This document shows, piece by piece, positions 43,061 through 51,477 of a stretch of 64,000 nucleotides of DNA. The stretch is from positions 186,001 to 250,000 of the forward strand of contig CAJTUT010000001.1 of the NCBI GenBank assembly GCA_910579455.1, in the 5' to 3' direction. Source of the DNA: an uncultured Bacilli bacterium (lineage in GTDB: Bacteria; Bacillota_I; Bacilli_A; RF39; UBA660). How positions within the stretch are numbered: position 1 is the stretch's first letter; each line of letters opens with the position of its first letter. The position numbers were made by a program, and so were the translations under genes. The notes beneath the pieces were generated by a model. It did no database searches, had not been told where the DNA came from, and saw nothing but the letters and a program-made list of their open reading frames with translations.

Positions 43061-43095
43061 ATAAGAATATAGTCTCATATCCTTTCTATTCTTAT
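43061..43095 (-). promoter_or_regulatory. Inverted repeat upstream of the WXG100 operon
   Basis: Perfect 9-bp arms ATAAGAATA (43061-43069) and TATTCTTAT (43087-43095) lie 27 nt before the start codon, overlapping the likely promoter. Possible regulator site or 5' hairpin. Confidence 0.45.
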
Positions 43096-43211
43096 AAACT
43101 CATCATACTATCTTTCTTTCTTTTATTCAATAAATTCAAGATAATTTGACAACTATTGTGTAAAGTTCCCTTTTTGTAAGTTTGGTGTTATAATTTTTTA
43201 TGGGGTGTAAT

Positions 43212-43517
43212 ATGAAAACTTTTAATGAAATTGATGAGTCTTTTACCTGTGAAAAATGCGGCTTTCATGTTGAAAGATTAGGATACTCCTGTCGGGATCA
43301 TTGTCCGAATTGTTTATACTCAAAACATGTAGATAAAAACCCAGGTGATAGAAAAAACAAATGTCAAGGTTTATTAAAGCCTATTGGAATGGAAAAATTT
43401 AAGGATACTTACAAGATTGTCTATTTATGTGAAAAATGTGGTAAAGGACATAAAAACATAATGGCGAAAGATGACAATATGCATGTGTTAATCAACCTAT
43501 CTGTAGTGAAAAAATAG
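43212..43517 (+). CDS. RNHCP-domain zinc-ribbon protein
   Basis: I chose ATG 43212 (MKTFNEIDESFTCEKCG) with GGGGTG upstream. 101 aa with the RNHCP layout: FTCEKCG, RDHCPNCLYSKHVD, GDRKNKC, and a second pair YLCEKCGKGHKN. Binds zinc; function unknown, perhaps nucleic acid related. A TGT-TATAAT extended -10 lies just upstream. It converges with spoVAE. Confidence 0.85.
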   Translation: MKTFNEIDESFTCEKCGFHVERLGYSCRDHCPNCLYSKHVDKNPGDRKNKCQGLLKPIGMEKFKDTYKIVYLCEKCGKGHKNIMAKDDNMHVLINLSVVKK

Positions 43518-43548
43518 AAACCATGAAAAGTTTCTATTTTAATTTTTA
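43511..43548. terminator. Bidirectional terminator between the RNHCP gene and spoVAE
   Basis: AATAGAAAC (43513-43521) pairs with GTTTCTATT (43530-43538), flanked by A-rich and T-rich runs, serving both convergent genes. Confidence 0.75.
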
Positions 43549-43889
43549 GGTTTAAAGAATAGAGAAAATATAAATGAAAATACAATGGCAGAAGTTATTC
43601 CTGCAGCAGTTAAATCAAACATTCCTACTAAAATTCCAATTAAACCAAAACTATTAGCTTTTGCTAAAGCCCCATGAATTAAGGAATGCCCAAAACTGGT
43701 AATTGGAACGAGTGCTCCCCCTCCTACATATACAATGATTTTATCATACAAACTAAATGTATCAAGAAATGCTCCTACTACTACTAGAATACTGGTAATA
43801 TGTCCTGGGGTTAATTTTGTATTATCTAATATTATTTGTGAAATTAAACATACCAATCCACAAAACAAGAATGAATTAATAAATAACAT
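43539..43889 (-). CDS. spoVAE: Stage V sporulation protein AE
   Basis: 116 aa membrane protein with about four helices and the family segment YVGGGALVPITSFGHSLIHGAL. Part of the SpoVA channel that moves dipicolinic acid into the forespore and out at germination. Starts on the last base of spoVAD. Confidence 0.9.
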   Translation of the reverse strand: MLFINSFLFCGLVCLISQIILDNTKLTPGHITSILVVVGAFLDTFSLYDKIIVYVGGGALVPITSFGHSLIHGALAKANSFGLIGILVGMFDLTAAGITSAIVFSFIFSLFFKPKN

Positions 43890-44881
43890 TATTCTACCTC
43901 CAAACTAACAGCATGTGCTATTGATAATATATTTTGTCCTTGGAAAACAAATGTTGGAGAGAACAGAGCACCTGTTGCAACTAAAAGAACTCTTTTAATC
44001 TCTTTATTTTTCAGTTTATCCATAATAAAGCTATAGTTTACTAATGCACTACACACGGGTCCACTTCCTCCAGCCAAAACTTCTTCTTGTTTTCCTAAAT
44101 CATATAGCATAATACCACAATCATTATAATTATCTGAAATATCTATTTTATATTCTTCTTTCATATATTCTGTTAAGATATTTTTTCCATAGATTCCTAA
44201 GTCTCCTGTTAAAATTAAATCATAGTAATCAGGATCTCTTTTCATATCGTTTAGATGTTTATTAATGGTATAAGCAGCAGCTGGTGCCATCACGGCTCCC
44301 ATATTATTTACATCGGTTTGATCATAATCGATGATTTTCCCAATAGTAGATGATTCGACCTTTATTTTACTTTTTTCTTCCGATAATAGGATTGAGGCAG
44401 CACCTGTTGCCGTAAAAGTGGCCGTCTTTGGTTTGGGAGCTCCATACTCAGTTGGATTTCTAAACTGTTTTTCACTTGTCATATTATGAGACGAGGTTGT
44501 ACATAGAGCGTTTTTTATTTTCTTACTATCAATTAAAGATGCTGCTATAATAATTTCTTCAATACTTGTAGCACATGCATTATAGACACCAAAATATGAT
44601 TTTCCAATTCCGCTTGTACCATAAGTGGTAGCTGTAATTTGATTCAAAAGATCTCCACCAATCACTAGATCAATATCATCTTTTGCTACTTTTGTTTTCT
44701 TTAATATAATTTTAATACTGTCTTCTACTAATTTTTGTTCCGCTTTTTCCCAGGAATCTGTTCCAAAATATAAATCTTTATAACTTTTATCGAAATACTT
44801 TTCTAATGGTCCATCCTTTTCATAGGGTCCAGTTACTGTTGATGTATCTTTTATATATACATCTTTGTAAGTAAATGTCAT
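43889..44881 (-). CDS. spoVAD: Stage V sporulation protein AD
   Basis: 330 aa thiolase-fold protein without the full thiolase active site. Conserved parts: GDLLNQITATTYG, FGVYNACATSIEE, TSSHNMTSEKQFRNPTEYG. Soluble dipicolinate-binding part of the SpoVA complex. 4-nt overlap with spoVAC. Confidence 0.94.
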   Translation of the reverse strand: MTFTYKDVYIKDTSTVTGPYEKDGPLEKYFDKSYKDLYFGTDSWEKAEQKLVEDSIKIILKKTKVAKDDIDLVIGGDLLNQITATTYGTSGIGKSYFGVYNACATSIEEIIIAASLIDSKKIKNALCTTSSHNMTSEKQFRNPTEYGAPKPKTATFTATGAASILLSEEKSKIKVESSTIGKIIDYDQTDVNNMGAVMAPAAAYTINKHLNDMKRDPDYYDLILTGDLGIYGKNILTEYMKEEYKIDISDNYNDCGIMLYDLGKQEEVLAGGSGPVCSALVNYSFIMDKLKNKEIKRVLLVATGALFSPTFVFQGQNILSIAHAVSLEVE

Positions 44882-45321
44882 ATCTTCCCTCCTAATAAAT
44901 ATCTAATCATTCCAAAAAACCAGGCTGATACTACTCCATATAGGATAACAGATCCTGCAAGTTTGAACATATTAGAACCAAATCCACTAATTGGTCCTTC
45001 TTTCCTATAGTCTAAAGTGGCACTTGTCATAGAATGGGCAAAGCCAGTAATCGGAATTAATAAACCACATTTTAATTTGGTAACCAATTTATCAAAGAAT
45101 CCTAATGCAGTGCATAAAGAAGCTATAAATACTAAAATAACACTCATAAAAATCGCAGAATCACTTCTGGAAAGTTCAAAGTAATAGCATAATGCTTCAA
45201 TAATACCTTCTCCTAAAGCTCCAACTATTCCTCCAGAGATAAAAGCAACAATAGCATTTTGTACTCTAGTTTCTTTAGCTTTGTTTTTTTCTACTATTTT
45301 TTCATATTTTTTATTTTTCAT
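44878..45321 (-). CDS. spoVAC: Stage V sporulation protein AC
   Basis: 147 aa membrane protein with about four helices and GLLIPITGFAHSMTSATLDYRKEGP, diagnostic for SpoVAC, the mechanosensitive part of the DPA channel. SD GGTGAT. First gene of a spoVACDE operon under its own sigma-F/G-type promoter. spoVAA, AB and AF are not adjacent. Confidence 0.93.
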   Translation of the reverse strand: MKNKKYEKIVEKNKAKETRVQNAIVAFISGGIVGALGEGIIEALCYYFELSRSDSAIFMSVILVFIASLCTALGFFDKLVTKLKCGLLIPITGFAHSMTSATLDYRKEGPISGFGSNMFKLAGSVILYGVVSAWFFGMIRYLLGGKI

Positions 45322-45335
45322 AAAATCACCATTTA

Positions 45336-45364
45336 TAGTATGAAACTAATTATTTAATTTATAC
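45336..45364 (-). promoter_or_regulatory. Sigma-G (or sigma-F) type promoter of spoVAC
   Basis: On the minus strand GTATA (45364-45360), a 17-nt spacer and CATACTA (45342-45336) match the B. subtilis sigma-G consensus GHATR-N17/18-CATWHTA at every position. Expected start about 45329, just before spoVAC. Forespore-specific expression is the known pattern for spoVA. Confidence 0.75.
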
Positions 45365-45369
45365 TAAAG

Positions 45370-45401
45370 ACAAAAAACAATTTATTTTTTCAATAAATTG
45401 T
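45370..45401 (-). terminator. Terminator after the sporulation sigma factor gene
   Basis: ACAATTTATT (45377-45386) pairs with AATAAATTGT (45392-45401). On the minus strand TTTTTTGTC follows. It separates sigF-like from spoVA transcription. Confidence 0.75.
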
Positions 45402-45402
45402 T

Positions 45403-46062
45403 TTAAAGCCTCTCTCTTAACTTCTGTAGTATTTGTCCCTCCTTTCTAGAAACTTTTGCCTGTGACATTCCCATTTCCTTTGACGTTTCACTTTGTGTGA
45501 GTTGAACAAAGTATCTGGAATATATCAGTTGCTGTTCTTCTTTATCTAAGTTTCTTAACTGTTCTTTTAAATCTAAAATTTCTGGTTTTGTTTCCTGATC
45601 TTCTGTTTTAATCGAATTATATAGATTGTATTCGCTATCCAAGAATTCATAGTCTAGACTCATGGTTTCAGTTGGTAAATTTTCTAGTTCCTCAATTTCT
45701 CTTTCCTCCTTTTCTAAAATTAGTGAAACCTCTAATCTAGTTGGCTCTCTACCTAATCTTTGCCTTAAAATCTCCTTAGTTTTTATCACCTCTCTTTTTT
45801 TTCTAATACAATCTTTACTAATTTTAAAATTATTATTAATTCTCATATATTGTGTAATTTCTCCTAAAACGTAAAACCGGGCATAAGTTGAAAATTTACA
45901 CTTATCATTTGGAACATAGCCTTTCATTGCCTTTTGAATCCCTATCATTCCCACCTGATATAAATCCTCACGGTCTTGATATCCCTGATACCTACTAATA
46001 ATTCCCTTTACAATATACTCATATTCTAATAATTGATCCATTTCTTGTTCTTTTGTCTCCAT
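45403..46062 (-). CDS. sigF: Sporulation sigma factor (SigF/SigG-like)
   Basis: 219 aa sigma-70 family protein with region 2 (DREDLYQVGMIGIQKAMKGY, FSTYARFYVLGEITQYMR), region 3 (LGREPTRLEVSLIL) and region 4 (YFVQLTQSETSKEMGMSQAKVSRKE, in part). Gene order STAS-sigma-spoVA resembles the spoIIA locus, which favours SigF, but SigG cannot be excluded. The SpoIIAB anti-sigma kinase gene that normally sits before it is absent. Confidence 0.8.
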   Translation of the reverse strand: METKEQEMDQLLEYEYIVKGIISRYQGYQDREDLYQVGMIGIQKAMKGYVPNDKCKFSTYARFYVLGEITQYMRINNNFKISKDCIRKKREVIKTKEILRQRLGREPTRLEVSLILEKEEREIEELENLPTETMSLDYEFLDSEYNLYNSIKTEDQETKPEILDLKEQLRNLDKEEQQLIYSRYFVQLTQSETSKEMGMSQAKVSRKEGQILQKLRERL

Positions 46063-46071
46063 ACTCTTCTC

Positions 46072-46404
46072 CTATAAATATAAATATTTAAATGCTTCTT
46101 GCTTTTGATTTACATAATATAGTTGCTCTTTACTAAATCCTATTTTTTCTTTATTTGATATTCCACATAATACGACTCGCCCACAACTTAGAAATATTTC
46201 TGCTAACTTACTTTGAATACTTTGATATATCGATTCCTCTACATTTCCAATATTTGTAAAATCGAGTACAAAATAATGAAAGCCTTGATGATACAATAAA
46301 TAATTGATTTCCTCACCAAATTTTTCAAACGTCTTAGCATTTAAAATTCCCTCTAAGTTTAAAAAGGGAATTCCCTTATCTACTTCCATATTAATTTCCA
46401 ACAT
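46072..46404 (-). CDS. STAS-domain protein (SpoIIAA-like position)
   Basis: 110 aa, SD GAGGTG. Fold pattern of anti-sigma-factor antagonists (GIPFLNLEGILNAKTFEKF, HYFVLDFTNIGNVEESIYQS). The expected DSSG phosphorylation loop is replaced by NVEES, so regulation by Ser phosphorylation is doubtful. It directly precedes the sigma factor gene, as spoIIAA does, but with no kinase gene between. Confidence 0.7.
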   Translation of the reverse strand: MLEINMEVDKGIPFLNLEGILNAKTFEKFGEEINYLLYHQGFHYFVLDFTNIGNVEESIYQSIQSKLAEIFLSCGRVVLCGISNKEKIGFSKEQLYYVNQKQEAFKYLYL

Positions 46405-46491
46405 TTTTTAATCACCTCTTTTCAACCACTATAAACCATAATAGTTTTTATTTATACCATTTCGACAAACCATTACAAAAGTTTTAATCGA

Positions 46492-46519
46492 CAAAAAAAG
46501 AGTCTATTTATTAACTCTT
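46492..46519 (-). terminator. Terminator after the membrane protein gene
   Basis: AAGAGT (46498-46503) pairs with ACTCTT (46514-46519). Seven T follow on the minus strand. Confidence 0.6.
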
Positions 46520-46535
46520 ACATATATTATAGTAC

Positions 46536-47333
46536 TTATGTATTTATTTTCTTTAAAACAGGAAAGAATTTTTCTAAGAATTTATACTCATCTCGGTCTT
46601 TTATATAAAGAAAGCCCAATATAGAAAATACTATTGCTCCTATAAAATTAACAAATAAATCTTTCATTGTATCCACTAATCCAATATCTAAATAACCCTT
46701 AGGAATTACGGTTATAACCTCTTTATTTCCTTTTTTGCTATAAATTTTAGTCCGAGTAATATTCTTTATCTTTTTAGGAATATTTTCTTTCTTTTTATTT
46801 AATTCTACAGATGATATTTCTGTTATAATTCTATCCTTTTGGCAGTCCTTTTTTAAATATTGATCAAATCCGAATTCTACAAATTCCCATAATACTCCTA
46901 TCGTCATAGAAAAAGAAAAAGCAACTAGCGAAACGAAAATCGGAGTTAAAGTAATATGAAACCTTTCATATCGGTTTAAAATATCTACCAAAGAAAAGCC
47001 AATTGCACCCATTAAAAAGCCATTTAATACGTGTAGGATGGTATCCCAATGCCAGAATATACCATAAAAATTTTGAATTTCTCCTAATATCTCTGAAGAA
47101 AAAATAAATAGGTAAATAATGATCTCTAAAGTAGATGGTAATTTAATATTTAACTTTTTATCCACTATTGTTGGAATTGTAAATAATAATAGAGTTAAAA
47201 AACATAAAAATACATTATTCCAATTTCCCCTAAAAACTTGTCCTATCATGCAAACAATTACCAAAAATCTTAAAACAATATATATAGTAACTGTTAGTGT
47301 CTGCTTTTTCCTCGACTTTTTCAATTCATTCAC
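46536..47333 (-). CDS. Integral membrane protein, unknown (265 aa)
   Basis: GTG start directly after the lipid kinase stop, so coupled to it. Six or so membrane helices, with the characteristic WHWDTILHVLNGFLMGAIGFS segment between helices and a long basic cytoplasmic loop (about 175-225). It resembles YjdF/DUF2238-type membrane proteins of unknown function. Confidence 0.6.
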   Translation of the reverse strand: MNELKKSRKKQTLTVTIYIVLRFLVIVCMIGQVFRGNWNNVFLCFLTLLLFTIPTIVDKKLNIKLPSTLEIIIYLFIFSSEILGEIQNFYGIFWHWDTILHVLNGFLMGAIGFSLVDILNRYERFHITLTPIFVSLVAFSFSMTIGVLWEFVEFGFDQYLKKDCQKDRIITEISSVELNKKKENIPKKIKNITRTKIYSKKGNKEVITVIPKGYLDIGLVDTMKDLFVNFIGAIVFSILGFLYIKDRDEYKFLEKFFPVLKKINT

Positions 47334-48260
47334 CTAATCTTTCTCTTCAAATAGTTTTACAATATTTTCCTTTGGTAACATCATCCTAGTATCCCTATCT
47401 ATTTTAAAAGTAAACTTAGTTTTACTGCTTTTATATTCTTCACCATCGATACACCAGGATACTTTAGGTCCTGTAAGGAACTCTAGCTCTAAATTATTGG
47501 TTTGATGATAAGTAATTCCAGGAACATCTTTTAAATCCATATTGTTAACTAAAAAGAAAATTTTCATTAACTCTGCCTTATTTTTAACATGACAAAAGGC
47601 CACCTCAAATTTATTATCATCTAGTTTAATATCATAATAAACATCATCAAATCCCGCTACTCTACTAGCATTTGTGATAAAGAAGAAAGAATATCTCCCT
47701 TCGTAAGATTTTCCATCTATTTTATATCTTACATCATAGGAGTTTATTTTATTCCGTAATTGTTTTAAACCATATATAACATAGGCTATTTTTCCATATT
47801 TCTTTTTTAAACTTCTAGGAGTAGAATAGGCCATATCAATATAGTCTCCTAGACAAGCTACATATACAAAAGGAGTTTCGTTAATAAAGCAAACATCTAT
47901 TTTTTTCTTGACACCCTCTAATAATAATTCCAAATTCTTAATATAATTATTTTTTGTATATCCATACATATTAGCTACGTCATTAGTTGTTCCCATAGGA
48001 AGATTTGCTAAAATCAAACGCTTTTTTCTTTCTAAATTTCCTGTAATTACTTCATTTAATGTTCCGTCTCCTCCAGCACTAATTACTAAATCAACATCCT
48101 CTAATTTTTTTACTATTTCTGTCGCATCTTTCTTTTTCTTAGTATACTTCACTTCTGTTTCATAGCCATGTTTTCTCAAAATATCATAAAAGGTCTGAAG
48201 AAAATAGTCTTTTTTTAATTTTCCACTATGGGGATTATAAATGATTACGCACTTTTTCAT
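47334..48260 (-). CDS. Diacylglycerol/YegS-type lipid kinase
   Basis: 308 aa, SD GAGGTG. Nucleotide-binding motif SAGGDGTLNEVITG (about 62-75) and PMGTTNDVANMYG, both typical of the DagK/YegS fold; C-terminal beta-sandwich (SWCIDGEEY). Likely recycles diacylglycerol to phosphatidic acid. Confidence 0.88.
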   Translation of the reverse strand: MKKCVIIYNPHSGKLKKDYFLQTFYDILRKHGYETEVKYTKKKKDATEIVKKLEDVDLVISAGGDGTLNEVITGNLERKKRLILANLPMGTTNDVANMYGYTKNNYIKNLELLLEGVKKKIDVCFINETPFVYVACLGDYIDMAYSTPRSLKKKYGKIAYVIYGLKQLRNKINSYDVRYKIDGKSYEGRYSFFFITNASRVAGFDDVYYDIKLDDNKFEVAFCHVKNKAELMKIFFLVNNMDLKDVPGITYHQTNNLELEFLTGPKVSWCIDGEEYKSSKTKFTFKIDRDTRMMLPKENIVKLFEEKD

Positions 48261-49376
48261 ATTTCACCTCACAATTACCCATACTCATATTATAACATAT
48301 AACTGTCCTTACTATAAACAAGATATATTTGTCATTCTTTTTTAGTCATTCTAACAATTAATAATCACTTCTAATTTACAGAATTATTCTATCTTTTCTA
48401 TCCTATAGTATTTCTACTATCTTTATGAGGTATAATGAAATACAAGAGGATTTAAAGTCTTTTTGAGCAACTCCTTAAAGAATTATTATAATAATATTAT
48501 ATATATCTATTTCTATGAAATCTGTCGCATTTTAAGTTATACAACTCGTAAATTTTTTTAATAATTTCCAGTATTCCTTGCCTCCATAGAGCACGATGAG
48601 TCTTTCCTGTCACATTTTTAAATCCATCTATTTTTTAAACATACCGTTAATAATTTCTAATTAGGACATAACCTGTTCAATACCTCGGTTAAAATCCAAT
48701 TTTTTGATGGACGCTACAGAATTACTTGGTGCTGTTTTATATTTTAGGCACCTCTCTTCTGAGTTTATTTTAACAATACCATATGATCCTACTCCATTTA
48801 AATCGTTCTATTATAATAATGGTATACTGTTGTAACAGAATTCAACTCAAGAGGAGAAAAAGTTTATCTATTTCCAATTATTGATGGTTTTAATCAATAT
48901 GTAGTATCACATGATATTTCACTCAAATTAAGGATGGCAATATCAACAACAATTAAAAAATAGGGGTATCAAACAATGTATGTCTAGAAAGGGAAATAGT
49001 ATGGATAATGACTTAATGGAAAATTTTTTGAGGCTATTAAAACAGAACAGTTTTACGGTCAAGAAAAAACTATAAAACAATTGATGACTTAATAATCGCA
49101 ATAAATGACTATATTTATTATTATAATCAGATAGAATTAAAGAAAAATTAAAAGGATTGACTCCTGTAAATTGCAGGATACAATCCTTGAATAATTAAAC
49201 TGTCCAACTTTTGGGATTCAGTTCATTTATAGTCTTTTAAAAAGTATTATTAGGTTAATGTAGTTTTAAATTATTAGTTTTTTCATTTGAATAACCAAAT
49301 ATTTTTTCTATATGGTTGATTTCCGATTGAATGTATTCTTTATACTGGATATCAATATCATTTTCTACTAATTTTT
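48261..49376 (+). other. 1.1-kb gene-poor region with transposon remains
   Basis: No intact gene. 48261-48830 is AT-rich with no readable frame. 48832-49196 is an IS3-family transposase remnant with a terminal-repeat-like end at about 49199-49227. 49255-49379 on the minus strand encodes an open stretch without a start (LEKLVENDIDIQYKEYIQSE) overlapping the dacF stop, possibly a gene remnant. Confidence 0.6.
48832..49227 (+). pseudogene. IS3-family (IS150 group) transposase remnant
   Basis: Broken frames still read VTEFNSRGEKVYLFPIIDG (DDE core start), MSRKGNSMDNDLMENFL (the conserved SRKGN.xDNxxxENFF motif), KTIDDLIIAINDYIYYYN and LKGLTPVNCRIQSL (C-terminal IS3 signature). A frameshift follows ENFF and the N-terminal half is gone. 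The AACTGTCCAACTTTTGGG end after it looks like an IS150-type terminal repeat. Confidence 0.8.
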
Positions 49377-50540
49377 CTAATTAATAATTCCTAAAATACT
49401 ATTTTTTATTGTTTCTATATATAATTCTAAATAACTTAGTTTTTCTACATTAGTATTAGAAATTAAGTCCACAGTTGTTATCTTTCTATTTTTATCGCTT
49501 ACTGATATTTTCCCTACTATATCTCCTCTTTTTAAGGGAAGAGATAAGGAATTAATTTTTACGTCATATTGATATTTTTTATCATCATCCTGTTTATTTT
49601 CTAATACACCAACATCATACTTTGGTTTAATTACAATTTTATCTTGATTTCCTTTATCAAATGCTATTTCTTTTATAACATCATTTTTTTTCTTTAACAC
49701 TGTCATTTTCTTAGTATTAAATCCATAATCCAAAAGTGCCATAGTCTCGCTATTTCTAACTTTGCTTTCCTCTTCTCCTAAAACAATTGCAATCAGCCTC
49801 ATATCATTTTTCTTAGCGGTTGCAGCTAAACAATATTTTGCAGCATCTGTATGCCCTGTTTTTAATCCATCTGCTCCTTCATAAAATCTTACTAATTTAT
49901 TCGTATTTACCAACCAAAATTTATTTTCTGTATCCTCTCTTAAATAGTCTTCATATACGGATGAAAATTTCAAAATTTCTTCATGCATTAATAAATTTCT
50001 AGCAATAATAGCCATATCATATGCCGATGAATAATGACCTTCTTCATCTAGTCCAGTACTATTTTGAAAGTGCGTATTTTTAAGTCCTAAATCTTTTACT
50101 TTTTGATTCATTAGTTTCACAAAACCCTTTTCACTACCACTTATATACTCTGCCATAGCAACTACTGCATCATTTGCACTTGCCATTGAAATCCCTTTGA
50201 ACAAATCTTCTACGCTCATTTTTTCACCAGGGGTTAGATAAATTTGTGATCCTCCCATACTGGCGGCATTTTTACTTACCTCGACAATATCTGTCCATTT
50301 TATTTTCCCAGATTCAATTTTTTCTAAGATAATTGTTTGAGCTACCATTTTAGTCATGGATGCTACTGCTACTTGTTTATCTTTTTCTTTTTCAAATATG
50401 ATTTCCCCCGTTGATTGCTCCATAAGTAAACCTGATGTAGCATTTTTTATGAGCTCTACTTCTTGTTTTTTTTCTTCTGCTTTAGTCGTAAATGGCATCA
50501 AAAATAAAATCAATAAAAGAATATAACTAAACTTTTTCAT
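49377..50540 (-). CDS. D-alanyl-D-alanine carboxypeptidase (penicillin-binding protein, DacF/DacA type)
   Basis: 387 aa, signal peptide (about 1-21, ending TKAEE). Active-site motifs S61-MT-K64, S120-A-N122 and K226-T-G228, plus a C-terminal beta domain and amphipathic anchor. Removes the terminal D-Ala of stem peptides. In B. subtilis dacF sits beside spoIIA; here it is 3 kb away, so a spore-cortex role is possible. Confidence 0.92.
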   Translation of the reverse strand: MKKFSYILLLILFLMPFTTKAEEKKQEVELIKNATSGLLMEQSTGEIIFEKEKDKQVAVASMTKMVAQTIILEKIESGKIKWTDIVEVSKNAASMGGSQIYLTPGEKMSVEDLFKGISMASANDAVVAMAEYISGSEKGFVKLMNQKVKDLGLKNTHFQNSTGLDEEGHYSSAYDMAIIARNLLMHEEILKFSSVYEDYLREDTENKFWLVNTNKLVRFYEGADGLKTGHTDAAKYCLAATAKKNDMRLIAIVLGEEESKVRNSETMALLDYGFNTKKMTVLKKKNDVIKEIAFDKGNQDKIVIKPKYDVGVLENKQDDDKKYQYDVKINSLSLPLKRGDIVGKISVSDKNRKITTVDLISNTNVEKLSYLELYIETIKNSILGIIN

Positions 50541-50628
50541 AAAATCCTCCTATAATTTCCTATGTCAAGTTAAAAAAAAATATACATAAATTTATTATTT
50601 TGCTGTATGATGGTATTAGGTGAATTCT

Positions 50629-51477
50629 ATGAAAAAACTTAAAACTAAAAATCTTGTGATTCTATTTATTATCTTTCTTTGTATCTTTTTTATGATTCAT
50701 ATCACAACTAAAACTAATAAGGATCCCAACAAAAACGATGTGGTTTCAATGAGCAAAGAACCATATAAAAATATTTCGTATTATAATAAGGAGTATCAAC
50801 AGCGATATGAGAAGTATAAAACTGAAAACCCTGATTTATCATTAAAGAATATTGTTACTAGGGTGAATATTGGGCTTGATCACAGCTTTTATACTCATAC
50901 TAAAAAGACACCATTTTTGAACAAAGATTACATTTTAGTAAACAAGTATCTATATTTAGATAAGCAGTATGTACCCGCTAACTTAGAAAGCATTTCAACA
51001 CAATATTCTAGAAGTGGTATGAAATTGGTCCATTCTGCTAGGGAAGCCTTTGAGAATATGGCAAAAGCAGCTCTTGATGATCATATTCAAATTATTGCGA
51101 TGTCTAGTTATAGAGGGTATGATTATCAAGTGAATTTATATAATAGATATGTAGCTAGTGATGGGGTAGAGGCGGCTGATACCTATTCTGCAAGACCAGG
51201 TTTTTCGGAACATCAAACAGGATTATGTGTAGATATTTATGATGGAGTAATTGATTATACAGATTTCGAAAAATCAAAATCCTTTCATTGGATGGAAAAA
51301 AATGCTCATAAATATGGTTTTATTTTAAGATATCCTAAAGGAAAGGAACATATTACAGGATATCAATATGAATCTTGGCATTATCGTTATGTAGGAGAAG
51401 AAATAGCTAGCTATATTTATAAAAGTCATATTACATTTGATGAATACTATGTTAGGAATTTTGAAAACCAACACTAA
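50629..51477 (+). CDS. VanY-type D,D-carboxypeptidase
   Basis: I chose ATG 50629 (MKKLKTKNLVILFI) with AGGTG upstream. 282 aa, N-terminal membrane anchor. Zinc-peptidase motifs: SSYRGYDYQVNLY, GFSEHQTGLCVDI (H and D ligands) and ESWHYRYVG (H ligand). Trims D-Ala in peptidoglycan. Convergent with uvsE, with a 4-nt overlap. Confidence 0.9.
   Translation: MKKLKTKNLVILFIIFLCIFFMIHITTKTNKDPNKNDVVSMSKEPYKNISYYNKEYQQRYEKYKTENPDLSLKNIVTRVNIGLDHSFYTHTKKTPFLNKDYILVNKYLYLDKQYVPANLESISTQYSRSGMKLVHSAREAFENMAKAALDDHIQIIAMSSYRGYDYQVNLYNRYVASDGVEAADTYSARPGFSEHQTGLCVDIYDGVIDYTDFEKSKSFHWMEKNAHKYGFILRYPKGKEHITGYQYESWHYRYVGEEIASYIYKSHITFDEYYVRNFENQH

Noticed and set aside
48261..48830. A gene left of the IS3 remnant
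   Set aside because: All frames are interrupted by stops and no recognisable motif remains.
50541..50628. Sigma-F promoter for dacF
   Set aside because: A GTATA box is present but the -10 and spacing do not fit the consensus.
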